From Sisyra terminalis (Eukaryota > Arthropoda > Insecta > Neuroptera > Sisyridae): a stretch of 64,000 bases of DNA. Positions 36,896 to 49,472 of the stretch are shown in pieces. The notes under the pieces were generated by a model. The model ran no database searches, was not told where the DNA came from, and saw only the letters and a list, made by a program, of their open reading frames with translations. Within the stretch, counting starts at the first letter, position 1; each line of letters starts with the position of its first letter. The stretch lies in contig OY292277.1 of the NCBI GenBank assembly GCA_958496175.1, positions 27,881,282 through 27,945,281 of the forward strand. The letters run 5' to 3'. A program made the position numbers and the translations under genes.

Positions 36896-37660
36896 GAAAA
36901 GGTTAAGTTCATAAGTGAGCATTAAGTTTTTTGGCTTTCACATATTGTAAACCTAAAAATCCGAAATACGTATTCACAAATAAATACATAAGTGAGCGAA
37001 TATCGAAAAGTGAGGAATTCGGCGAACCAAAAGAAAATGGTTTAATTATATAGTTGAAATTCAGATATTTTAATAATAAGTGCATAGATACATAATGGTT
37101 ATACTTGATTATGGAGGAACTGGGTTTTGTGCAATTGAACAAATTTTAATTTCGTGGTAGTTTAGTAAATTGTGAAATAGTTTCGAGAAAAGGGTTCATT
37201 CGAGAGTCGAGACAATGAAGTGTGATTTTTACTACCATTCTAAATATCTAGGCGAGTGTTTTGATAACTTTTGACTGTGTTAAGTTATAATTATGACTGA
37301 CTTTATGGAACTTAACGATAGTTTTTATTTATGAATAGATGCTGATTGATTTACGGATTAATTGATTCACGGTAGGTATACCTACCGTAGGTATGCGGTT
37401 TTTTTAGATACTTTTTAGATATTTATAATTATTTTTTGAAAATTAATTGATCATTATATACAACTATTTTATTCTAAGTAACAGTTTATTAAATGTGTAT
37501 TTTTAAAGTTGACAAAATAGTGTTTTTAAGTATGATTATGGTTTTCGTAAAAGAAATAAGAAAAATAATAATTTTCATATACCACTACAAATAGCAAATT
37601 TAAAAAAGAAAATATAATCTACACCTACGTTACGCAGACGAAGTCGCGGGGATCAGCTAG

Positions 37661-37806
37661 TATACTATAAATATGTACCTAAGTGCTTAAAGAAAATTAG
37701 TACGAAATTTGTCGTTCGAACAATTGTGAATTCAAACAATTTACAACTTCTTTACAGGTTGAATAGAGATTTTACATGTTTATAATATAATAATTTAGTT
37801 ATTAAC
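37661..37806. other. Intron 3' of the Ras-like exon, proximal part
   Basis: On the minus strand the exon is followed by a donor CAG|GTTAAT, so this short stretch is intron. It abuts the Helitron-like element, which therefore lies in the same intron or beyond the gene. Confidence 0.6.
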
Positions 37807-38015
37807 CTGAACTATGCTCGTTTTTCCAACGGCTGGAGCGCCCAATAGAATCACCTTCACTAAGTCCAGGGAGTCCGGGCTGGGCTCCACGGAAGGGGTA
37901 GATTGCGCCCCGAATAAGTTTTTCTCTCCTCCAGCTTCATGGCACAAAACACCTCCATCGGCTGCACTCGTTGTACGACCCAGTTCACGTCTTTCCAAAT
38001 AGTCCAGATCCAATG
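37807..38015 (-). CDS. Internal exon of a Ras-like small GTPase (P-loop exon)
   Basis: This is the only host coding exon I can support. The 209-bp exon begins after a good acceptor (ATTTTTTCAG at 38016 and above), completes a split codon with two bases, and encodes 69 residues. It stops at a codon boundary before a consensus donor (CAG|GTTAAT). Residues 1-50 are a charged, probably disordered lead (LDLDYLERRELGR, then a Ser/Pro/Glu-rich part). Residues 51-69 read LVKVILLGAPAVGKTSIVQ, the beta-1 strand and Walker A P-loop (GxxxxGKT at residues 58-65) of a Ras-superfamily GTPase. The proline within the loop and the N-terminal extension fit RASL10-like proteins better than canonical Ras, Rab or Rho, but the switch and G4/G5 motifs needed to decide lie in other exons. 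I found no other exon of this gene in the window. Confidence 0.85.
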
Positions 38016-39567
<1,552 letters not shown>

Positions 39568-40318
39568 AATAGACCTACTGCACATATGAGCTAAAAATAG
39601 TTGTAAATGTCTCCAAAATAGTACATTTACAATCTACTGATATTAAAGCTAATATCAAAACATAATTTAGAGTTAATTTTTAACTTTACTTGATAAAGTT
39701 TTAGAAATATTCACTTAAAAATATAAAAAAAAAACATTAAATTCAAAAAATCTAAAACGAGCTTCTATTGTCCCGATATTTAAATGACGTCATTCTATAG
39801 AAACTTCAAAATTCTGTAAATGTTTCCCTATTACATATGTACTTAAAAACAAAGGGATAAGTTTAAATCGTTTAAACATTATGTTGATGATTTAAACCAT
39901 TTCAATCTCCACAATCTCAATTCCTAAGGAAAAAACTGAGAAATCATTTTTGGGTATAAAAAAGTTTTTCATGGCGAAAAATTGTCAAATCTGTGTAAAT
40001 TATTGGTGTTTTTATGGTAACCACTTAATGATTTGTTTATATTTCGGTTTTAATACGCGTACTGATGCGTACTATGACGTCACAGAAGATCCATAGCAGA
40101 ACTTACAGCAGGACAGCACATTTATCGTTTTTGGAATCTCATTTTCTCATTAAAATTAAAACTTATTTTCTACCAAAACAAAATTTTTTCATAACTAAAA
40201 TTGGTTTTATTATTTTATTTTATTATTTATCTTATCGATTAAAAAATTTGAAAAAAATGTGCACATGGTCTATTGTCGATGGTTATGAACCTCAGGTGAA
40301 GCCAACTTCAACTTACAT
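39568..40318 (+). repeat. Dispersed repeat R, copy 1, with two TGACGTCA sites
   Basis: A unit of about 750 bp, collinear with 43974-44690. Shared blocks include TTTAACTTTACTTGATAAA, GTTTAAATCGTTTAAACATT and GTAAATTATTG, then TATGGTAACC and a TACGCGTA, GCGTACT block. Two CRE-like palindromes TGACGTCA (39785-39792 and 40075-40082) are present in both copies. Terminal repeats were not found, so the class is unknown. The 88-codon frame 40065-40331 lies inside and is probably incidental. Confidence 0.7.
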
Positions 40319-42108
40319 TTACGATAGTTAGTCGTAGAAATGATTTTTTTTGGCATCTAATAAGAGCATATATCCTATAATAGAGTAATATTTCTCTCAT
40401 ATTTTAAGTCTAGATTTTATAATAATCGCTGGACGAATTATAAAATCTGGCGTAGCGAGGAGATGATGGCTACTTTTTATATGAAATACTTGTATATAAT
40501 ATAATATTTAATGTCTAGATTATCTTAATCTTAATGTCTAGAAAATTAAGTATGTGTTCTTTCTTTCAAACTCAGTAATATATTTCAGATTACTACCGAC
40601 CAATTTCACAGGATTAAGATTTAAACAATTAATTTTTTAACTTATTGCCCCAGGTACGTATTTCGATTTTCATCTTCTTCAGTGATCATCTAACTGCGTA
40701 TTAAATAAATTTTAATTACTGCTAGTGTTACTAGCAGTAATAGAGTTTATAAGCAGAATTATTTTATAATTACTTAATTAGATTATTTGGCAACCCAAAT
40801 ATGTCTGTTAGTAATCGTGAAATAAAAACGATAAATGTATAGTTTGTTCTGTAATATATTTTTTTTGTATGTAAGTACATTGGTTCTGATGGTTGTTTAT
40901 TTTCCTTTTCTTTTAATATTTTCAAATAAATGTCAGTTATTTTTTGCTGTGATAATTTGAGAGATATAACTTTTAAATGTATTTCTGTTGTACATAGACA
41001 AGGAGTTTCTGATTCAATAAATATATTTATTTTTCGTTTTAAGTATAGAATTTCAAAACAGAAACAGGGAAGTCTTTACTTTTGGTCCAACAGTCGACAC
41101 GCAATTTGTTTCACCACAAATCAAATAAATGAACTGTAAAAATCAGAGATCATCTTTAAAGTACAGAAAAGGAAGAGATAAAAATCTAAACGTTTAAATT
41201 TCTCCATTCCTTCCTTGCTTCAATGTATTTCCCTTTTTATGGGCTTTTTTATGTGTTGGAAAATAAAGCACACGATAAAAAGGTAGAACGATAAAGTACG
41301 AGAATTATTTTGTACGGCTTAATGGGTCGCGGGTGTAATTAAGTTTTGGCTGGTTGAAGGATTTATTAAATAAATTTAATGGGAATTTTCATAAAATCCA
41401 CATTTTATCGTGGCATTATTGTTTTTTTTTTCTAATGAAAGAAGTAGATTATTAAAATTAATTAATTACAAGAAAAAAATGTAGAGGTTATTCAAAAAAT
41501 TTAATAGAATAAATTGATGATAATTACTCTTAAATTTTTAAATGGTGAAATAAGAAATTTTTTTAATTACTTTCCACAGAAAATTTCGAATTATAAAAGT
41601 AACAGTAAATGATTAAACTTTCTTAATTTTGAAATAAGTTTGAGAATAAATGCTAGTTTTTCCTTTTTTCTCTTAAGACAACATTGTTTTAATTGATAAT
41701 TAAATAAACTTCCCTTACAGCTAGATATTTTGCATGTTGATGTGAAGTTTGATCTCGAATTCCGCGCTCTAGTTGCTTTAAGATGAACGAGATAATAGCA
41801 ATGATAAGATAGAGTAACATAGCGACGTGACATTATTAATAGTTTTGTCGTACTCATAGATGTTACATTATATTAAATGTCTAGGAAAGCAACGGAATAT
41901 GAACGCAATTTGCATGTCTGTAGTTAAAGATTAGTAAAAGCACAAAGCTCACGTCAAAGGAATATCAGAAAAATAAAACAAGATGATGTGGATTACACAC
42001 AAATCTTCGTAAAATCAAATTCAATAAACTTGAAAATTATGAGAGACAATGACTTTATCCAATAATAACATTAATACTTTTTAATATGAATCTCAATTCA
42101 AAGAAGTA
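40319..42108. other. No gene recognised
   Basis: AT-rich non-coding DNA. The frames at 40930-41139 and 41591-41857 (minus) show no recognised domain. Confidence 0.45.
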
Positions 42109-42116
42109 CTGATAGC

Positions 42117-42748
42117 TAGTGTTCGAAATTAGTTTTTACGGCCGAAACCGAATGTCGTCATCAGCCTCAGTTTCGGCCGAAACCAAAACCGAAATTTCCA
42201 TATAAGGTTATGTTTTTGTAGAAAAGAAGTTAATCATAATTAGTCAATCTTTACTTTTAAATTCAATAGGTATCCATTAATCATTTAGTCCCTAATATTT
42301 GAGCTAATCATTAACATAACATATTATTGTCATTTCTTATTTCAAATAAATTATTTATGCTGAAATAAGGGGTTGATTTGAAAGAAATGCACCTAATATT
42401 TTTTCTTAATATAAGTTACAAATTACAAAAAAAAAAAATAACAAAACAAAATTACTTTTTACGTAATATGTTTAGGTACACAAAATAGAAAGTACTCTTT
42501 CCTATATCTTGCAAACAAAAGAATTTCTTCTAAACTTTGATTAGTTTTCTTTCGAACTGAAAAAAATATTTAAGATAATATTAATCAAAACCTTAATGAA
42601 CTGATAGTTATCAGTATTCATAATTGAGGAATAAATAATAAGTGAAAAACAATAATTTTTTAACATTTTTATCTCCTGAATACAGCTTCGGTCGTAATTT
42701 CGCCTTAAAGGCAGCCGAAATCGAAATCAAAAGTTCGGTCGGTTACTT
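42117..42748 (+). mobile_element. Non-autonomous hAT element, copy 2
   Basis: Begins TAGTGTTCGAAATTAG and ends GTTCGGTCGGTTACTT, collinear with 9670-10309, for example GGGTTGATTTGAAAGAAATG and GAACTGATAGTTATCAGTAT. A perfect 8-bp duplication CTGATAGC flanks it (42109-42116 and 42749-42756). The subterminal CCGAAACC motifs are better kept than in copy 1. No transposase is present. Confidence 0.85.
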
Positions 42749-42756
42749 CTGATAGC

Positions 42757-43973
42757 TGCTATGTTAATAACTTGCTATATAAATCCCTAAACTCAGACTT
42801 TCCTTACCATAGATTTATATTTACATCACCAATTTCCTTTTACATTTTTTTATTTTTTTTTAAAAATTGAGGCAATGTGTAGGTTAAATTTATTGTAGAT
42901 ACAACTATTTTCTATCATAATGAAACAATTACATTTGTTTACACATACATATATAAGGTCAGAGCTGATTATAAGGTTTTGACACCCTTTTATATAACAA
43001 TATACGCTACAAATTAAAAAAAATCAACAAAGAAAAATTTAATGTTTGATTTAGCGTCCCTCAAATTTGCGGTCCCTGAAAAGCTGGTTTGATTAATCAT
43101 TATAAGAAATTTTCGATTAATGATTAATCGGATAAAAAAAACGATTAATCAAATATTATAAATCGATTAGTTTTCAAAAATTAATGAATTATAAGAAAAA
43201 ACATTTTTCCACTCCAATTCATATTTAGTTTCACATTAAATAATATCTATTCTTTAATTTATATTAAATATTTAACACTAAATATTTGTCTTTAAATAAC
43301 ATATTTTTAAAACACAAATTTATTTTATATTTAAATAATAAAATGTATCAAATAAATTTATAATAATCATAAATCAATAAAAAAAGAAGTAAAAATCATA
43401 AAAAAATATTTAAAAATGGTTGGACGACGTACAATTCAAAGAAAACTTATTTTAATTCCTGTCCATATTTTTCCTGTAGTAGGTATGATCGGAGAAAGCA
43501 TAACGAATCAATTGTTTCATAATTTAATGATTTCTTAATTTTGTTACAAAATGTCCGACAACACTAATACATTTCAAAATTAAAACTATAATAGAAGTAT
43601 AAATAGAATACAAATAACAATAATAACTTAAAATTTTCTACATCTATTGACGATGGTGGAATAGTAATACGTTCTTACTTATTACATACATTATTTCACT
43701 TCCAAAATAAACTAACTAGGGTCTTAGAAAATTATTCCTTGAAGTGATCAAAACACTACTAATACTTTGCGAAATATTAAGTATTTATTATTTGTTGATA
43801 AGCTTTTAAAAAATGAAAATCTGTCAAATTTGCTTCCAGTACATTTAATACAAAATTTTAATGCGAAACGAGCCCCGAATAATATATTTAAATAACTGAG
43901 ATTTGGTACTAAAGATATTTTGAAAATTTTAAATTTCTTCAATAGGTACTATCCGTCCATGCATAAACTTATA
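42757..43973. other. No gene recognised
   Basis: The stretch 43090-43170 is dense in ATTAATCG and its complement (GATTAAT), suggesting a small transposon end or a hairpin cluster, unresolved. No reading frame of interest. Confidence 0.45.
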
Positions 43974-44690
43974 AAAGACCTAATGTATATGAACTAAAAA
44001 TAATTTTAAATGATTTAAAAATGTTCTAAACTAATATAAAAACATAATGTAGTAGCAGCTAACTTTTAACTTTACTTGATAAAATTTAAGAAATATCTAT
44101 TCATTTAAAAATATTAAAAAAAAAAACGTTAAAATCAAAATGCTAAGACGATCTCCGATTGGCCCGACATTAAAATGACGTCACAATACGAAATTGCACC
44201 ATCCTATATGAACGTTTTTCTATTACAAATGTACCTTACACAAAAGAAACGGTTGTTTAAATCGTTTAAACATTATGTTAATGATTTAACTCATTTATCA
44301 TCAACACAAACTCTATTCTGAAGGAAAAAATTGATAGTAATTTTTAGAGCATAAACATGTTTTCCGTGGCAAAAAATTGTGAAAAATGTCAAAAGTTGTG
44401 TAAATTATTGTTTCTATGGTAACCGCTCAATGATCTGTTTATATCTTGGTTTCAGTACGCGTAATGCTGCGTACTGTGACGTCACAGAAGACTCATAAGC
44501 ACCCTTTTTGTTTTTAGATTCTCATTTGCTCATGAAAATTAAAACTTTTTTTAGCCAAAATACAAGGTTTTTATAACTAAAAATTAGATTTTTCTCATAT
44601 TAATGTCATTTAACCATTTAAAAAATAAAAACAAAATGCATATGGTATATTGACAGTTAGGCACTGTAACTAAAAATACTTCAATCAATG
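43974..44690 (+). repeat. Dispersed repeat R, copy 2, with two TGACGTCA sites
   Basis: Collinear with copy 1 about 4.4 kb upstream in the same orientation. TGACGTCA sites lie at 44176-44183 and 44477-44484. GTTTAAATCGTTTAAACATT and TATGGTAACCGC are conserved. Downstream of the second site the copies diverge. Confidence 0.7.
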
Positions 44691-44719
44691 CATATACACT
44701 AAAACAATAAATTTTCAAG

Positions 44720-44888
44720 CCTACTAGTGGCCGAATGGTCTAGGTGACCGCTCCAGAATTGGCAGGTGTTGGGTTCAAATCTCGTGCGAAAAATTTTCAA
44801 TGTTTTTCGATTTATGAATTTTATGAACCCTAGAATCCTTAAATACCTTAGAAGTTATAAAGCGACTGTAAATAACAATAAAAAAAAA
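44720..44888 (+). mobile_element. tRNA-derived SINE, copy 4
   Basis: Head CCTACTAGTGGCCGAATGGT (A box TGGCCGAATGG) and TGTTGGGTTCAAATCTCG (B box GGTTCAAATCT). The body has AATTTTCAATGTTTTTCGAT and the tail CGACTGTAAATAACAATAAA. This is a well-preserved plus-strand copy, with no clear flanking duplication. Confidence 0.85.
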
Positions 44889-47007
44889 TTCAGCATTCAT
44901 TTACTAGGGTATGATGATACGAATTAGAAATAAATCGATTGAAATATCAGATTTAAGTCTTTATTTAGTTAATGAAAAAGCCTATATAAAAAGATTCCAA
45001 TGTAATTTTCACATGAAAATGAGAATCAGATTGTTACTTTTATGATTTTATTTCCTAGGTACATTTTATAGGATTATGCGTTTGGATAAACATCGTTCAA
45101 GTAAAATTTATATTTTTATTTCGCAAAAAAACGTCAACGATACATTCGTTTTTTTATGAGTGAGACACATTGAATTATTTATAAATCATTCTCGAGGATC
45201 ATTCTTGCATGACATTGGGAAAATCGAAACGAATTGCACGATTTTGAGAATTCCAATGAAAAATGGAGATAAATGTTGAAGGGGTTTCGAGTTGGGCACG
45301 TATCAAATTGGAATACACGACGATTTAAAAGATAAAAGCGGGAAATATTTACGGTACAAGTACGATTTAAAACTGCAACTAAACAATTTAGTTTTTCCTA
45401 GTAGTTTTCTTACAAAGAAAATAATAATACAAAAAAGAAAGAATCCTCAAAATATTGCAATAATATTTAGATTAATATTTTTTTTTCATAAAACTTATTC
45501 AAATTATGTATTAAAAAAATATCAATTATTATATCATTTAACTTTTCTTATGTGAGATGGAAGGTTCCTCCCCTCAATAAACTATAAATTAATTTATTTT
45601 TGTTGTCTCATAACATAGGTGACAAAGAAAACAGTTTGCCTAACATAGAAGTGGAGAGCAAATATTTTAGTTATCCGACAATTGTAATCTTGGCTTAATT
45701 GTTCCTTGAAGTAAACGAGCGTAAGACTCATAGTTGAAGGAAAAGTATGCGATAAAAGATTTATCGACAGAAGACCGATTTAATTGGTAAAATTTTTGGG
45801 ATATTAGTTTTCGTGACTGTAGATCAAGAAATGTTTCAAAAGTCTTCAAAAGTAATTACTACCAATTTTCATAGAGAAAGATTTCAAGATTAAAAAAAAG
45901 TAAAAATGGAAGTTCTGATGATAAGGAGGCCGTAGTACTAAACAATAACGATGATTTTTTTACAATCAAATTATCTATTTTCTTTTTATTGTTTTACCGT
46001 CGTCTTAAGGATGTTATAGAGGTATGTCAAAATTCTACCGGCCAACTGAACATTTCGGAGAATGCTCCTTATTCAATGATAAAGTACCTGTGAAAATTTT
46101 AAAGTGATTCACCAAGTCTTTTAAAAAATTATTACAATTTGAAAATACTATGATTTTGCACGAAATTTTATGGAGATTTGGGGATCGAACTGACTAAATT
46201 TATTTTTATTAGCAAAATAAAAATACCAGGCATCCCAAACTTTCGAATTATTTAGTTTATACTTTTGGGAACTAATTTTGCATAAATTTATTTGAATTCA
46301 CTTTCGGTTTTTAAGAAACAAAAAAGAGATGGAAAATGTGATTTTTACTTGCTAAATTAATAAGTGTATAAAAAGTGCGGCAACACTTTTTCATCAGCTA
46401 AGATGTACAATCTTGTACAAGCTGTGTTAGTATATTTGGATAGATAAAAATGAAACGCATAATTTATCATTGTCACACTCGTGAGTACATAGTATAAAGC
46501 TAAAAAAGATAAAATATGTCAAATAATTTATTTTCTAAATGTTGTGTATGTCGCGCATGCTCACTCACAGCATATGAGAGACATACTAAAGTTGTTAACT
46601 CGTAAATTCGATCTCGTTATCACATTTTCATAATTTTATATAATGTTGAATTATTAATTTAATTTTATAGTTAAAATTATCTTAAAAACAAGCTAATTTA
46701 AAATTTTATTTATGTTTAATCCTTTTAAAAAATTCTACAGTACTAACTTATGAGCTACAAATCAATAATATTTTGATTTGTTAAGTTAAAATCGAGACAT
46801 ATTCAGTCCTAAAAGTCAGCCAAAAATTTTCTATATTTTTTGTTTTTTCTCATTTTGTTTAAAATTTTTGGTGAAATTTCCGATTTTCTCTTAAGCTATA
46901 TATAGTTTTTTTAGAATCAACGCATTTATTCGCCTCATGGTACGCTATGCGACGTAAATATTCACGAATTTCTATTTTTGTGTACTTTTGTCTCCGATTG
47001 TATCTCC
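44889..47007. other. No gene recognised
   Basis: AT-rich non-coding DNA. The short frames at 45292-45555 and 45667-45849 have no domain. The block at 46545-46590 (CGCATGCTCACTCAC) has a relative near 22048. Confidence 0.45.
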
Positions 47008-47146
47008 ACAGCATCCTTAACTACCTAGTTATCGCGACTCTAGTGTTAGTAACAATCCGTAAGTCGAAAATTTGCTTGATACGAGATTCTAAACCAACTC
47101 CTACTAGTTTTTGAGCGGCCACCTTGACCACTCGGTTACCAGTAGA
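47008..47146 (-). mobile_element. tRNA-derived SINE, copy 5
   Basis: Minus-strand head CTACTGGTAACCGAGTGGTC, then GTGGCCGCTCAAAAACTAGT and a decayed B box (GGTTTAGAATC). The body has CAAATTTTCGACTTACGG. The tail is eroded compared with the other copies. Confidence 0.75.
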
Positions 47147-49049
47147 CTTTTTTCTAATTTGATTTAAGAACAAACAGAATTAATTTTTAAAATATTGATT
47201 TTTACATTTGAAAGGATATATAACTATATACTATATAAGATTTCATTCTTTCATATGTTTAATCAAAGATTTCATCGAAATTAATGTTTTTTACATACAA
47301 AAACTTTTATGAAAGAAAATATATAACAAATTTTTCTTAGAAGTTGGAGGTATTGTGAAAAATAGATTTTCAATAATATACAGTAGAAGAAGGGAGCACA
47401 TAAAGACTCAATTAAGAATGTGGAGTTTCCAAAAAACCTTTTTGTAAATATTCAATGTACTTGATCCAACATAAGATTGTGGGGAGCCGGAGTCATGTCA
47501 AAAGCATCGATTTTCGCCCCGCTAGTAATACATTTGTGTTTTCTATTCCAACTTCGATTTCCGCAAAATACCATTAGGTTCTGGCTTCCCAACTTTAGGT
47601 AAGGATATCCACTTCGCTTCTATTATCCACCATTCTTTTTCTTTCTCATCTATCCCTCTAACTCCCTGAATATTCAACTCAGAATTATTATCTTTTCCTT
47701 TCTAAAAATCGATCTCTATTTCAATGTGCCAATCATAGTGATTGGAATTGAAATAATTTGATTTTTTTCACGGAATAAAATAAAATAAGTTTGCGATTAC
47801 TATGTATTTGTTTCTCCAAAGAAATCTGAGAAACTAGCCTGACAATATCAGTTGCTTTCGATGTCTTCTCGATAAACGAGAAATGAGTTGATAATTATTA
47901 TTCCTGAAATATGTATTTGTTCTCATATAAGCAATCTGACAATAGTAATTGTTTTAATTTAAAACTAATAATTAGGTTTTCATTAATTTTATGGTACCTA
48001 CAGCGCTAACTAACGAGAGAAAATATTATTACCTGATAAATTAGGAAGTTGTGAGTTGTTTTTAGTGCAAAATTATTGTTTTTATAAAATATTATATTTT
48101 ACTTTAAATTAAAAGAATTTAAATTTAAGGATTTAAAGATTATATAAAGTAAATACTGAAATATTTAATAAAAATTTATTCTTAAGCCATTATTTTATCA
48201 ATATTTTTGTGGTACAAAGGGGAAAAATTGAAGAAATTTATGTTACAAATATTGTTTGATTATTGTTTGTTTGAAAACTTGTTGAGCTTTTCATTTATAA
48301 AAGCTTTAAATTAAGTTTTTCTTTATTCTATTTCAACACTTCCAATTTATTGTGTTGATTCAAAAAACAATTGGAATTACTTATGTCGGGAAAAAATTGA
48401 GAAAAAATTATTTAGAGCTTATTTAAATTAAATTGGAACAAAAAGACGTCACGTTCAATACATACATTTTCGAGGTCAATTTTTTAATTCGCAAAATGCG
48501 GAAATTATTATTACATGACTAAGATGCAAATGTACGTGTGCATATTGTGTGAGCATAGGTCTTGCATCTAGTGTCCTACTGTGTACTCACCGAACCATGA
48601 AAATAAATAAAAAGGGAGTGATCAAGCACATTGAGATGAAAGATGCTCTGGAGGTTTCTTTAAAGATTTTTGATTTAAGAGAATAAAGAAAAGACATTAC
48701 AAATTTGGATCGATAATGAAACAATCTATAGTTCGAATAATCTGTTCGACAATCTATTATAGTATCATCAACTATAGTTATAGTGTGAAATATATAATCG
48801 TTCGAGTAATGTATGCCCTGAAACAGAAATCCAAATGTTTTAGAGTTAAGTTTCTCAACCGATAGTCCATGGAAATTTTTCGATGGTCCGTGAAGACTTT
48901 TCTGGGTGAGTCGGAAAAATTTTCTTGAATTTCATGTAATAAAATTATTTTCACATCTGTTTTGTATTCACTCATAAATACGATTTCTAAGTGGTCCTAT
49001 ACAAATGTATGGGTCTCATTGTAGGTAAAGCCATCGTATCCTCAAAAAT
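47147..49049. other. No gene recognised; possible hAT remnant near 48846-48915
   Basis: The string GTTTCTCAACCGATAGTCCA followed by GATGGTCCGTGAAGAC resembles a hAT terminus of the type that begins with a CAG-G-TTCTCAACC pattern, but only one end is visible. The pyrimidine-rich patch 47500-47700 is unexplained and has no open frame. Confidence 0.4.
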
Positions 49050-49472
49050 GGTGCTTTTTCACGCAGTCGTTAGTCGCTGATTTCTAGTGAAAAATGTAGT
49101 CCTGTGACTAAAATATAACATGTGCGTCATCAGAAGAAAGTAGCGATAAATCTAAAATTTGTTTAGCTATTTTGCCGGATTTTACCGTACATATCATATT
49201 CACCAGACATGATATTCTCTATATGTTTCCACAAAGAGTTCATTGTCGGTTCATTTATATTTCATAAGCTGAATATTTAGAAACAAGTATTTAATACTAA
49301 TAACTCGCAATTGTATACACATACCTATTCAATAAAGTGGTTATATTGGTACATTGATATTCGATAGAGAACCTCATTTATCGCTCAAATTTTGGCGCAC
49401 ATGTTACATTTTAGTCACGTGACCACATTTTTCGCTAGAAAACAGCGACTGGTGATAGCATGAAAATGCACT
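49050..49472. mobile_element. MITE with inverted repeats of about 80 bp
   Basis: The left repeat (49050-49127) and right repeat (49395-49472) are reverse complements: GTCGCTGATTTCTAGTGAAA faces, reversed, GTCGCTGTTTTCTAGCGAAA, and GTGACTAAAATATAACATGT faces GTGACTAAAATGTAACATGT. The 270-bp interior has no frame. The target duplication is unclear, so the superfamily is not assigned. Confidence 0.75.

Larger units (their letters stand above)
34976..37660 (+). mobile_element. Helitron-like element, copy B (2,685 bp)
   Basis: The element reads A|TCTATACTAATATATAAAAT at the 5' end and CGGGGATCAGCTAG|T at the 3' end, with a GAC-GAA-GTC hairpin about 15 bases inside. These are the TC/CTAG ends and A-T target of Helitrons. 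It shares the 5' region, tRNA-like unit, trinucleotide tract, one arm and spacer with copy A in the opposite orientation. It differs in lacking most of the second arm and in holding two long AT microsatellites. No replicase frame is present. Confidence 0.75.
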
